Positions 20,722-33,576 of a stretch of DNA of 53,677 nucleotides are shown here, piece by piece. A program made the position numbers and the translations under genes. The stretch comes from Conoideocrella luteorostrata. Lineage: Eukaryota; Ascomycota; Sordariomycetes; Hypocreales; Clavicipitaceae. The notes below the pieces were generated by a model. That model was not told the origin of the DNA and did not search any database. It saw nothing but the letters and a program-made list of their open reading frames with translations. The stretch spans positions 1-53,677 of the forward strand of contig JASWJB010000309.1 in the NCBI GenBank assembly GCA_032433595.1, given 5' to 3'. Within the stretch, counting starts at the first letter, position 1, and every line of letters begins with the position of its first letter.

Positions 20722-23705
20722 TCAAGCAGGTCCAGAATTGTCCGACTCGTGTGGGACTGGGCCGAATATCCGTGTTAAATCCAAATTGCGTTTCTCACTC
20801 CCAAGTTGTGTCTTTCTTTCCTGTGATTGAACAAGTATCTCTTTTTCCTCTCCAGTGCCAGATTTTAGTGTTGATGATTGCGAGCAAGCAGCCCGTAATG
20901 CGTTGCAAACAGCTGTTAATTGATCTACAGACCCTGAGTCTGCATCGGAAAGCGTGCGATTCGACAGTATGTGTCGCGTAATCAAAGGCAGGGTCATGCC
21001 GTTGCGAATTATAGAGTTCTTCCTCCGACGGTCAGGATCTTGATCCGTTAAATCTTCATCCCAGCTTCTTTCTAATTTGTTTGCTGCCGAAAGAAGTATA
21101 GAGGAGATTCCTATGTCCAAGTTGCCCAGGAGCTCTGCGGTCGATAAGCTTTTTGACTGGATAGCTTCATTAGGGACCACCCAGTCTAGAGAATGAAGTA
21201 CACGCCCTAAGTATGCATGATTTAAACTGCCAAATTTTTGTGCCCATCGAATGACAGCTATCAGTGCAATGCCGAGCAGTGTCTTGCCGAGTATATTTGT
21301 GCTGCGCGCCTTTAAATGCAAATCCTTGTCAAGAAGCACTTGGCGGGCCATGTGCAATTCTGGCTGTGATGCGCGACGAGTCCCATTTGGATTGCTTTCC
21401 CCGGCGGCTTTGTCCCCAAATAACCCCAGAGTTGATGCGCAGCCGTCGGCACTAGCCGCATTCCAGGCGGCATCATCGCAGGGAAGAGGGATACGAGCTT
21501 CTAATGGATCGAATTGGGTGGGGGTGCCGAAGAGGAGCTCCACAATGGCATCGAATGCAAGAAGAGCATGCATTAGTCTAATTCGCAGCTCTTGCGCAAG
21601 CCAAGCCTTCCAATCAAAATCATCAGGTGTCAAATTACATCTGCCAGCGTTTGAATGATGAAGCACCGAGTAAACTGTTGGATCACTTGATAAACCAAGT
21701 AGACCCAGTCGGCGGGCTTGCGCCGATACCTTGGGAAGTATTCGCAAGGCGCGTTCTCGCTGCTGTGTAGTTCCGCTCCCGAGATGAAGAATGCTAGTCA
21801 GTAGCACTGCCTGTAGCTCCTCGATACTCGACCCAGTAACCTCTGCAACATCATGCACACAATCCTCAGACATTACACGGCAATCACGTCCCATAGCCGT
21901 CCAGAGAGCATCCATCATTTCCTGTACATCAGAGAGCACAACTCTATTTGAATAGCACGCGCCGATACAGCACATGCATGCTGCTAGCCCAGGATGTGCC
22001 TCCGTTATTCGCAACGTGCTCGGATGGACTAGAGGGACATGCTGGTGGAAGTGGCTGTATTGGTCGATAAAATCTTTAGTATTGTCAGGAGAGAAATAGA
22101 GGTTCATGCCCGTAAGAGTGGGATCAATCGCCTCGTTCGGAGGGTAGAGAAAGTTTAATATTTGGTTAGAAAGTTGAGAATAAGAATCTTGGATATTCAT
22201 CGATATGCCCCACATAGAGTAGCGGACGGAATCGCTGGAGCTGCAATCCGTCGCTCCCGAATCGTGATTAGGCCCGGTTTTGGGTGCGATCTGCGTCTGT
22301 CCACGATTAGGAGGATGAATTAGATTGTTGTTGAGGGATTGATGCGCACCAGCCTGGAACATCTGAGACCAATCGAGGCTACCAGATTGTTGGTTCCCGT
22401 TAGATCCACCATACATGGGCATTCCGTTCTGACCCGGGGGCATGCTGTAGCTAGGCATCTGCTGGTTGTTCATCGAGTTAGAGACATTAGCACCGTACGG
22501 TTGAGGAGCCCCCATGCTGGGTGCCATGTTATTCCGGTCTTGGTGGCCGCCATGGCTGCTAGAGCGTGAAAGGTGGTGTTGGTCGCTAGCCATGTTGTTC
22601 ATGCCTTCATTAACGGGAACCATGCCAAAGGGATGAACCATGCCGTCGCCGGGCATGTTGTTCAAGCCATTGAGGTGCTGCATGTCCCCATCGTTACCGA
22701 GGCCAGCAGCCTTCTGGGCCTGGGCGTTCTTCTTAACGTGAGCCTGGGGGTGGGACAAGTGGCTCGCTCCGGTGGGATTTCCACGGCGGATGGAGCACTT
22801 TTGGAAGTGGCGCTTCAAAATGTCACTTCGAGAAAACGTATCACGGCAAAGCACACACATATAAGGGCGGTCGCCAGTATCTAGAAAGAATTATTTGTTA
22901 GTATGCGCAAATTGCGCCGAAGAACAAACGGCAGAACGTGGATGGACTTTTGGAGGGGAAGCCTTAAAAGACGGGATGTACACTCACGGCGAAGGAGGTG
23001 GCGCTTCAGGTGCTTTGCGTGTAAATAGGTCTTGGTGCAGTGAGGGCAAGGGAATTTGCCGTCCGCATCCTTGACAGGAATGATGTTGCTCTTGGCACCA
23101 TTGCCAGCGGTAGGAGCTGCTGGGCGGCCTGGGGCACTGGGCAGGATGCCCCGTCGACCCTGAGATCCGACAACATGCGTGGGCTGGTCACCTTCTTGTT
23201 GAAGAACATTGTTAGGCTGCATCAACCCTTGGTGTCCGTAGGGAGAGACACCTTGCTGAGCCATGAGACCGCCAGGGGGCATAGGACGGAGAACTGGAGG
23301 GCCACGACCGCCAATGGGAGCGGGAGCGATGGGCTGCGGGTGAGAAGCAGCAGTGGTAGTCTGAGGCATCATGGGTGCAGAAGTGCCATAGCCCTGATTG
23401 GGAGGGTATGGGTTTTGAGCCATTGAGTAGACTCCGGGTCGCGGCGCAGGCTGCGACGTGTTCTGATAGCTGGGCAAGTTCGTGGCCGAGTTTGGTGTGT
23501 TAGGAGTGCCAGGCGTTCGCGGTGTATGAGGGTGACTACCATAGAGAGGTTGCATGGTAGCGGTCGGAGGCTGCAAAGGCGGCAGGGTCTGTGGAAGTGG
23601 TGAACCCGTCTGAAGCTGATTCGGGGAGATCGCGGTGGGAGAAGGATATGTCTGTGGTGCGGAGGTACCGTTTATACCATTGGTCGGATAGTGAGAACTG
23701 TCCAT
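20722..23705 (-). CDS. C2H2 zinc-finger transcription factor with Fungal_trans domain
   Basis: Exons are 23705-22988 and 22880-20722, giving 958 aa. The intron (GTGAGT..TTTCTAG, 107 nt) splits the codon of the last zinc ligand of finger 1, and splicing creates the canonical linker HTGDRPY. Finger 1 is about 218-240 (C220, C223, H236, H240). Finger 2 is 246-268 (C248, C251, H264, C268), a C2HC variant. Residues 1-210 are Pro/Gln/Ser-rich and disordered, with another Gln/Asn/Met-rich segment after the fingers. The region around residues 520-720 (HQHVPLVHPSTLRI, AACMCCIGACYSNR, LQAVLLTSILHLGSG, ARRLGLLG, WKAWLAQELRIRLMHALLAFD) resembles the Fungal_trans middle-homology domain. It is a nuclear DNA-binding regulator whose targets are unknown. 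The frame is open upstream to ATG 23816, so an N-terminus 37 residues longer is possible. A 14-kb gene-poor region lies upstream. Confidence 0.88.
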
Positions 23706-24990
23706 ACTACTGCGCGAGACGCGTCTCTGGTGTAGTTGGGATGAGGGCACGTCGCTCGGCGAGATGTAGAGAGCTTGTAAGACTTGTGATGATTGAGCCC
23801 GACGACAAGAGCCCAAAGCACCTCAAGTGGAGAGAGGTTGGAGAAAGAAGATCTGAATCTAGATAAAACGAAGATCTAGGTGGGAGAAAAACGCTGCGAG
23901 GCCCACGCGAAAGAAGTGAGCAGGCAGATGGCGGCGTTCCGGTTAGGTGGATGAAGCTTGGAAGGAAGGTCCCTCTTCACAGGTGTGGTATGTTTTGGGG
24001 AGGGTTTAGAGTGGAGAAATGGGTCTTGATCCTTTTTATTTCTTTCTGCCCTTCTTTCCTGAACTATTAGAGTTTTTTTTTTTTTAAAGAGGGGACGAGA
24101 GGACTGCCAGGTACAACCGCGCGCAGGGTGATCCGAACCGGAATGGTGAAAGGTGTGGTGAGAGGTGACAAGAGAGAAGAAAAGAGGAAAAAGAGTGGGT
24201 GTGTGTTGAAAACCCAATGTATTGATTGATTGACTTTGGTGTGGTGGATTGCACGGAACCGTTGCGATGCTTGTTCGATGGTGGCAAGTGGATCCCTTCA
24301 AGAACCGCAAGCAGATAAGGGTGGTGCTGGGTCCAGAAAAAAACGACGAAGGCGTGTTCTTTTTTGTCCTGCTTCTGTTTGCGTGTCGCGCTTGTATTCC
24401 GCGGATTCCGCGTTTAGCAGCGTCAAATGAGATATGGCCGCAACTGCACGATAAAAGGCTTTTACTTGGGCTGGGAAGATTGCACGAGCCGAGTCTGCAT
24501 CAAGGAGAGTGATGTAGGAGGAAGAAAGGGAAGAAAAATCAGAGGGAGCGGAAGAGAGAAGAGGACGACAGGCGATTGTCGGCCAGGGAAGTGGCGGGCG
24601 TGAGAAAACTAATGGGAGGACATGGGGGCGTGTGAATAGAGAGAGTAAAAGCGACCATGCCGGGCGGGCACTGCACTTGGCCAACAGCAGCGTAAACACG
24701 AAGAAGAAGGAGGGAGGAAGTACCAGGTACCAATGACTTTCGGTTACCGCGCTCGGCAGGGTACGCATGTACTGTCTTCCTGGTACCCAAGGCAGCACTC
24801 ATGCATTTCCGAGCCGAACCTGGAAAACAACACAGACAAGAGGCAAGACGACGCACGCGCGCAGAAGCCAGCAGCCAGCAAGGGCAAACAGAGGGTTCCC
24901 GCGCCGGGAATTTTCCAATCCCCTTCATTGGCGTTACCAGCAATTGCTTTTCCACCCTCATGTCTGATGATCATTAGCTACCCATGCCGC

Positions 24991-25006
24991 TACTCCGTAC
25001 TCCGTA
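24991..25006. repeat. Direct composite TACTCCGTACTCCGTA
   Basis: Copies start at 24991 and 24998 and overlap by TA, identical in layout to the composites at 10606 and 26377. Confidence 0.9.
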
Positions 25007-26376
25007 GTCGATGGTAGTACAGCACTTTTCGGAACATATCTGGGCCGCTGTGCGTAGAGTGCTTAACAATACTAGTATGAACACCTGCTTTCAGCTCACC
25101 AAAGCGAGGCGGCCATGTACGGAGCAGGCCGAGCTCCAGACCTCTCTTCTTTTCCTCGGAAGAACTGTCGTTGACAGACGCAAATTAATAAGCTTTTCTC
25201 TAATTCATAGTGCTGCTTACAGAAAAATGTGTCTCTAATGCCGCCGTGTTGCCTGATGCTTACAGTTACAGCCACCTGATTCTGTTGCATTCTATCCCCT
25301 TCCTAGACCGGCTTTCCGGACACAGAATGTTCGCCGGCTGACAAAATTTGCCTCACGCTTCTTCATTCACTTTGTCATTGATGTGCCAGATCGGGTATGC
25401 GGCGAACTCGAGCGCGTCGATTATCATTTACATGATTAGTCTTTCCGTCGCACCTAGCGCCGAGGAAAGCTCGGTTGCACGAGGTACATCACCAAGTACA
25501 TGCTGGGTACTTCTCTTGCCATAATTTCTTAAGGCATTGAAACAGTATCTACAAGGTACTTCGCGTCTTACTCATGGTCCCAAATTGCACCATGCCATGA
25601 ATCGCAGGCCTCTCCGCGCATCTGCCACTGACGCGAATGGCTCTGGGCATCGCCGTGTCGTCGTCCACTGGTGAGTTGTTCTCCTTTTGAGGCTTCCTTC
25701 TTTCTGGTCAGATCCAGACCAAACATCAAGCGGTCCCAGCGGGCTATCAATGACAGAGTAGGCACACTGCTAATTATTGCAAGTGTGATTCTCTCCGTGG
25801 CGCATCGTGCTCGGGACCGGTTGCTTGGGCCCTAGGCATGACTATTGATCCTGCACGTCAGAAGCATTCTCAAGCATCAAGCATAAGGGAGAGCAGGATC
25901 TAAATCTAGAATGCAGGGGTGTTGTATTGTTTACGGAAGGTATACCCAATAGGGAGTATTGAGTGGCTCTTGATCATGAGGTTGTAGCTGATTGGGTCGT
26001 CACCAAGAGGTATATTGATTGTCATCTGTTGATGCATTATATGAATGCCTCAGCCACCAATCACAATAGTATCAGCACTGTAGACTATGTGTAGATACGA
26101 CGATACATAACCCATTGTGAATTAGTCGACTTCGTATATTTGGTTGTGAGCTTCAGGAGCCCCCCAACTAGCCGTGCAGAATCGCATGGGAGGGAGGGGG
26201 TGCTGCTCAAACCCATGCAGGTGCCATCCATGGTGGGGGTTATGGACAATTTGGTTGCCATTGGTAGACGCATTTTTATACACAATAGCATGTAGTGCGG
26301 ATGATCGAGGACTGTGCTCTTGGTAAAAGGGACGGCCACATGCGGGTCCGCTCTTCATCGTTAACCTCATTTTATC

Positions 26377-26392
26377 TACTCCGTACTCCGTA
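26377..26392. repeat. Direct composite TACTCCGTACTCCGTA
   Basis: Copies start at 26377 and 26384 and overlap by TA. It is the third identical 16-bp direct composite in the window. Confidence 0.9.
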
Positions 26393-27958
26393 GATATTGG
26401 GGATAGTTTTGCTTAGAATGCCCAACCCATGTGGACAATATCTAGCCAGGCAGGCTACATGGGCAACTGCCTAATACCTTCGAGTCATTGTGTTGAAGCC
26501 AAAGGAGGACCTGTTTTCCTTCCCAATCAACAGTGCCTGGCCTTGAATAATCTATCAGCTGTTCATGCAGTATTTTGTTAGTTAGTTTGTCCCTAATTCT
26601 GACCGTAATGCCTGAGATAAGTTTCATACATACAGAAGCCTGACCCGTTTGTGCTTTTAAACGCACCACATAATGACTACAATATGCAGGAAAAGTGGAA
26701 ATCTTGAATCGTGCATGTTGCAGGCGTGCCAGCCGAAGCAAAATACCGCTGGACATTACCTCATAGATATAACTAGTAACGTATAGACCGGACGAGCTAG
26801 CAGATCGTTAAATTGGCTAACAATTGATTTTTTTTTTCTGTCTTTTTTCTTTTTCCCATCGCGACTTATTGTATTAGTTTCATTAATAGTCCGCGGCTAT
26901 GTGCATAGCGCAATTCTGAGCAAGACATTGGCAACAGTCTTTGCCAGAGTATCCGCCTTCAATATCTACTCACGTGTGTGCTTTTGCGTACTACAGTAAA
27001 TTAGGCATTCGAGTCTTTATCACGGAAAATATTGACCCAGTAGAATCTTTGTGGCGACTGTGAGAGCCTCCACCTCTGCGCGTCCGGAAGTCAGGCCGAC
27101 AACTACCATAACTCCCGAATGCACTAGACAGTGTGGTATCCAGATGGGATCCATTGGTAGCCGCAGACGGTTGTGCAGTAAAGAATAGAATCGTAAGAAT
27201 ACACCTGTTCCAAACATTTATTGCGAATTGACAAATTTGGGAGCTTGGTTCAGCATTTTTACAGGCCCAACCCCCTTTGAATATTTGCCGCAGGCGTGTC
27301 AGCTTTCATCTCAGTGCGCACGAGTATACGGTCTCTAGCTACAGGCTTGCCTTCCTCGGCCGCATAGCAACTTGCATATTGTGAATTGTTACGATAGATA
27401 CGCATTTCTGGCGCTTTCTGACTCTGGTCCCAGGTTCCTAATTAAGTCGCATCAGCTGAGGATGGCCGGAACAGCCACCAACGATGTTCCTTGTTGTGCC
27501 AGCTCACCGCATCGTGAGTGGTCTCGGCTTCGGCTTCACAACTGACAATGTCCAGGGTCCGACAAATTCTGCTTGTCCTCGTGGTAAAGATGGTGCCTCC
27601 AGAGGCTTGGCAACGACAAGGTATTTCGCCCTAGCTGTACAGAGCACGGTGACATTGCGGTGGAAGACCCAAGACTGGGCTCCGTCGGCGGCTATTGCGC
27701 AATCCCTACCATCCGTTAACTGGACTAGCAAAACAGGACAAGAGCAAAGAAATGTGGTACCGTAATTAAGCGCTTGGAGGGGCAAACCATGACATGGAAC
27801 GGAACAGACGGGGATTGGGATGATGTGCAGGAAACAAGACTAGCTGACCCACGAGTCATATGGTGTACATTCCTGCCCTTGGTGGATTTGTGTCCCGGAG
27901 GCAGCAGAAGTTGGGTTGGCAAAGGCAGGCAGGCACTATCGTAGGTACTATGCACTCT

Positions 27959-28000
27959 GTGAGTGTGCGTGTACGTGCGTGCGTGCGTGCGTGTGTTCGT
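27959..28000. repeat. GT/GCGT microsatellite
   Basis: An alternating purine-pyrimidine tract is built from GT and GCGT units in non-coding DNA. Such tracts are prone to slippage and can take up Z-form structure. Confidence 0.8.
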
Positions 28001-28478
28001 GCTGTATATGCTCCGTACCAAATACAACGCCCGCAGGAGAGGGCTATTCATCGGTCCGCCCTTCTTGACGTAAAAGAGGGGTCGAGGTTCAAGGCAGGGG
28101 TGTGCGCAAGGACGCGTTGACATTAGTTTCTGGTGTCTCCAATACGACCAGCCCCCCTCACCCGAGCAGTTCTTATACCGATTTTTTGCTGTTCTCCCAA
28201 TGCAGTGCTACGAGCGCGCTCTTCTCTCCGTCAAATGTCAATTGACGGTGTACGGAGTAATCCGGCCGCTATTACATAGGTACGCATACATGACCCGATA
28301 AGTGCAGAAGGGCGGCTGGCTCGCAATTGAAACCAAAGCATTGACCGCTTTGGCAGTTCGAGTCCAACTATTTTGTGTGTCGCACACGATTATACTAGTA
28401 CTGTCGCAGTACGGGCGTACGACCTGCTAGCTATTATTTATTCCTTTACTACAACCAAGCCAACGGTGCTGTCGAGCT

Positions 28479-28505
28479 CCATCCAACCCATCCAACCCAT
28501 CCAAT
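28479..28505. repeat. 9-bp tandem repeat CCATCCAAC x3
   Basis: Three tandem copies of CCATCCAAC are present, the last with a final T. No gene overlaps it. Confidence 0.85.
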
Positions 28506-31500
28506 CGCTCTGTCAACCGTCCCAGACTCCATCTGTTGTCCGCAAGACAGACTCAAGTGGAACCATTCGACTTGGGCCTGTCCTTCCCAGGCACCTGGCC
28601 CCGTCAACCACAACCCCTCCAGCCCTCCTTGACAACCGTTGTTCCAGCGGGCAATGGAGACACCAAGGTCTTCTGGATGCTCCATAGAAGTTTTTATGGC
28701 CCCCGAATCTACCTTTCCGTGCCGAATCTTGGTGGAGTCCTTCCCGCGAGGTGGTCGCAGAATTGGAGACGAGGAACAGTTTGGAGCAGCATCCGGCTCA
28801 AACAGCAGACTCCATTTTCCCACTCACTCGCACAACTAGCTGATCTACAGCAAGTAATAGCGTGCACCAATCAACACAGACAGAGTAACAGCACCAGACG
28901 ACGTTCTAGGCTACGCTGTGGCTCCGGCGTAGTTAGCTAGCTAGTTCAACCACAACTCGTTAATTTCACGTAGGATGTGGACGCCCCGAGACGATCAAGC
29001 TCAAAGATGGACGGGCTCGCCTTCCGCAACCAGTTTTGCCAATACCCTACTCGGTAATTACCCATGATGCACATTCGCCAACGCGATTGATTGATGCTCA
29101 CGCCTAGCTTTGTCCATGTACGCGGAAGGTTGGCCGATGCCTGTCCCCTCTCCCCGTTATCGGCCGTAAGGTCGGGCAATGGCCGAGGCAAATCTTTCCC
29201 TCGTGCCATCGGGAGGTTTTGCAGGGACTCAGGCAAAAGAAAATAATCGAGATTGAAATGCCATCGAAAATGCATTGATCCGCCGCAAAAATTATCTGGT
29301 TGGCCGCCTCGTCGACTCTCCACACTCAACCTCCTCGACAGATGCACCGGAGAACAGTTATTCGCAGCAGGGCGGTATCTCGAGGCAAAATACAAGGTAC
29401 GAACCTCCAGTTATACCACATCGGATTTACTTCATCCAATGCAAACTTGCTCGTGGCTCTCAATACGGTAGTCCGTAACACGTACCTCTCCTCGCCGCTG
29501 CGTTACTATTATGAGGACTTTAAATGTGAGGATCAATCACATCCTCTGCATATTGTGATACTACCTAGTGACAATCCTGGGACAAGGGGTGTGAGAGGTG
29601 GGCATGAATTAATTATCAACCATGGTACTGGCTTCCTGGCAGTCCGCGGGTTCATTTTCACGCGGTTAAGGGATGGTATCGGATGGGCGCTGGCGACAGT
29701 CCGGTACGGAAGCATCTTCAAACATTGCAAACGTCAATGCGAGCACTCTCTCTGATGTTGCTGACTGTTGTCCGGCGAATTAGTGCGCACAGCTGAGCGT
29801 GCTGGGTTATCGTTTAAAACACCGCACAAACCACCCGGTCGTGCGGAATGTAGTCCGTCAAGCTGTAGCCTTGCCGCTCTAGCTCCCACGACAAATAATA
29901 ATCAGCCACCTTGCAACCGAGAAGTACCGAATTTTCTCCGGCTTCTTATGGCATACGGAGTAGTACAATACACAATTCAAAGTGCACGGGCTCAGCTGGC
30001 CCGAGTATGGACGGAAGGCGCGCTCTGAGGTCTGGAGAATGACTTGGGGGACCCTGCCCCCAAATCACGGCTCACGATCCTCTTCTGTAAAACTTGTTAC
30101 TCATCCGAGTGCAGCTCGCTGTCTAACCTTTCGTCCATGCGGGCATCACGCGATGGCACACGAGTCAAACACCAAACAATGCAAAATTACTTTTCAATCG
30201 ATCATCGCATTGCTTGCATCATGACTTGCAATGCCTTGACAGCCACAGCCTGCCAAACCCGCCCAAAGCCTCAGACAGGCGCTACGAGTAACATTTGTGT
30301 CTCCGGCCATGGGAGCCCTGGAGCAATTGGTCGAGGCGCCATGGCCTAACTAGGAATCAAGTCCGCTTGCAACCTGTTACCGCCATCACGGCCGGTGTCA
30401 GCCCCTCGGTTTTTGACTGGCCATTTAGCGGGAAAGTCGCAGGTACATGTGCTTGTTGTGAATCATTATATGGACTAGACTTTGTACAGGCTATGCAATT
30501 TGAGGCAGATTCCCTGTTGCATCATTCGATCGCGGCCGCTGACTCTTCGACTGGCATCTTGACCCTAGCCACCAGCGCACTTTGCCGGGACTGCTGGAAA
30601 TGGAATACCGAGTGGTAGACGGAGTGTGTGGAAAAAGCATCGCTTCATGACTACAGCGTTAGCAGCCTCCGCCCTTGCGCTGTCGCTTCGTTAGCCAAGC
30701 CAATCTCCCATCCTTCGCATAACATTGTACTGCGTACGGTTTAGGCCGTATGTATTACTCCATACGGAGCACTGCATACTTGATTAGTTCTCGGTCGACG
30801 TGGCAAGAGACCACAGTCACGGTGTAATTCAACGTGGCCACCTACTGTTGATGCCATTTGGCTGGATGCACGTCGCTGTCCTTTACTAGAAAAGAGTACT
30901 CCGTACAGCAGCACCTAGTCCGCCGGGGCCTTTGAACACGCCATCAGGGTCAGTGGACACCATGGCTGGGCTGGAGTCGCGGGTAACTATGGTCCTGAGG
31001 TTTAGGCTGATATCCGTCAAAAGTTAGCCATGAGCGCCATCCGCCACAATCAACACCATCTCTTCGAGTTCCAGGAATCCGGTCCTGGAGCGCTCGAGCC
31101 AGCCTGACCCTACCCAGTCTGTCAACCGCCCAGTGTTACGTTAGGAGGCAGAACCACATCTCTGTCCACACCAAGCCGGCAGTCAAACGCGTGCCTGGCG
31201 ATGAAGCGGGCCTCAAGAAGAGCCTCATGTGGAGTGCGATCCATTAACAACCGTTCCGCGAAAGACTCCATCTTGCCGCGTCCCGTAGACTCATTGATAA
31301 AAGAGCCTCAATATCCGTCACCTTGGAAAACGAGTTTCCACGGTTCCTATCCTACTACAAGCTGGTCTCAAGGGACAAAATGGCGATTGGCCAGTCATCA
31401 AAATGCGATGTTACCAGAGCGACTTCGCCCAGCCACCAAAACTCTACTTCGTACCGTCGGCGACATTGGTCGGACTCCTCCCGCTCCTGTTTGAGCCCGA

Positions 31501-31886
31501 CTTCCACCTACATTCGGTCGACACCGTAGATTCGCTTGGGCTGCCACACACCAAACTCCAGGTCTCTCTGGCCGCTATTGTCTACTGCAGGACCGACCAC
31601 GGTAGTCATTCTCGTTCTAGCATGGCTCGTACACGTGTTGCAAATTTTCTTGCATGTCTTCCTGAATTTTGCGGAGGAACTCCTGCTAACTAATAATTGT
31701 ATTCGTGGACGAGGACAAACACAGTCGATTCCAGGGTGGCACCATATAAAGATGGTACATACGTATGGATATTATAATATTACGGAGCACACATCGGTCG
31801 ACCGCACAACCGCACGAGTCAGGATTGTTATTTTCGCGGCTGGCAGAAGGGACCGAGGGGGGATCGAAAAGGAGTTGAGAATGGCT

Positions 31887-31914
31887 GAAGGCGGAAGGCG
31901 GAAGGCGGAAGGCG
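31887..31914. repeat. 7-bp tandem repeat GAAGGCG x4
   Basis: Four perfect tandem copies of GAAGGCG lie in the gene-poor interval. Confidence 0.9.
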
Positions 31915-33554
31915 CACATCGCCGACCTCGGACGAATTCCGACACTGTCGCTTCTCATATTTCCCTCTTGCTGATGCAGCTCGTTGGCCCTTGTAGCAGT
32001 GTCGACTTATGTATTCCCTAGGTTCGAATGCAATATTTGCATTTACCGAAAAACCAGCCGGGGCAGTGGTGTGCACTCCCTTACGCGACCCAACCACCCA
32101 ACCCAATGGGGACCCAACAAGGTCGAGGGGCCAGTCAAACCAACCGAGCTAGTTCCGCCCAGTTATTCCGTCAAAAAAAAAAAAAAAAAAAAGAGACACC
32201 CTAGCACTGCCAGACGCCTGCAAGTACGGGGCACTATGGAGATGGCATTCGAGTTTCCGGGTCTCGTGAGTTTTGGTTCCGATTCGATTGCTGACGGAAT
32301 TGCATTTCGCGCCCAGGCTCTCCCGAATCGTGAATGGTCAGGTGGCTTCCGTTTAAAACTCTGTTTCCATGCCTCATGGCCACCGAGGGCAAGCACGTCA
32401 GCTAGAAAAAAAAATTTGGCGCCAAAGGCAGAGTTCCAGCTAAAGTGACATTGAGGATTAAATTGAGAATCAGACAAGTTGCATGTACATCATACATGGG
32501 CAGTAACATGCGCGTCCACCAGAAAGCATGGAATACGTCACTTGAGCAAGGAGGCCCTGCAACATAACCCTGAGCTGACCAGGATGCTAGGCCGACTAGC
32601 GCGAACTTTTGCAGGGTGAATGATGAAGGAGGAACATGTTGAGCTCACTTTGCATGAGAGGACGTAGGAGACACCAAACCTCTCCACCTGTCACAGCTTG
32701 TGACAGGAGGTCGAGGCTGCGAATGAAGGCCGACTGGCTGAGTGGTCACAGACAGAATCGGATCATCCATGACACCCATCGCTCAGGATATTGTAGCAAA
32801 TTAACAATGCATTTATCGACCAGCCGACGGGCGAGACAAATTAGCCGGGAACCACAGAGGGCTCCAAGTGCAGATGTTCAATTCTTGACTGCAAAATGCA
32901 ACTGTGCAATCTCAGAAAATGAGCACTCGGCTAGCACAAGCTGATGCAAAAGCCGTCTTCAGCTTGTGACTTACTTACTGTGAACTGTTACAACAGTTAC
33001 TGTACACCGTCTAACAGCCCGTCTCCATATCTCAGTGTTGTTCTCTTACTAGTCTCTGGGTTTTTTTTTTTTTTTTTTGCTGGACAACCTGGGCTGTTTA
33101 TTTCCAATGGAGGAGGATGGAGTGACGGGACCATTTCCACGTGGAACGCGCCCAGCAAGTTCCGTAACCCGAGAGGCACAGTGATGGAGCATACTCGGTA
33201 CATACAGCAAGAATAGACTACTAACTCCTCCGTATTATGCGAAGCAACGACGGTGGGACGACAGGTTGTGATTATCAAACGCAAAAGGCCCAGGACACGA
33301 TCAGCTCATGGATGCTCCCACATGGTACGCCCTTTGAGCATCGCGTCGAGTATTATACTTGTTTCATGTGAAGAAACCACCAATCCCGTCGGAATATAGA
33401 AAGGGTTACCGCCACAATCTGAGATGACTGTGCTTTTCAGTCGAGGCACCCATCAACTTGGGTCAACTTGACTAATGTATGTCATAGTGCGACGATGTGG
33501 CCGTGCGCCTGGGGACTGTGCAGGGAGTATCGTGACAACTCTGTGCTGTACTGG

Positions 33555-33576
33555 AAGTACGGAGTACTCCGTACTT
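33555..33576. repeat. 22-bp perfect palindrome built on the 9-mer
   Basis: An inverted pair (TACGGAGTA at 33558-33566 and TACTCCGTA at 33565-33573) is extended symmetrically by AAG on the left and CTT on the right. It is the longest perfect palindrome of this motif in the window. Another single copy lies at 33679-33687. Confidence 0.9.

Noticed and set aside
26085..27217. Series of minus-strand frames suggesting a spliced gene or retroelement
   Set aside because: Three frames of 65-104 codons have no motif in common with any family I know, and the intervening sequence gives no convincing splice pairs.
28300..28375. Possible tRNA with a GTTCGAGTCC T-loop
   Set aside because: Flanking bases do not pair as a T-stem and no acceptor or anticodon arm can be drawn.
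31536..32021. 161-codon plus-strand frame with a hydrophobic stretch
   Set aside because: It runs through the GAAGGCG tandem repeat and its hydrophobic part has no family resemblance.
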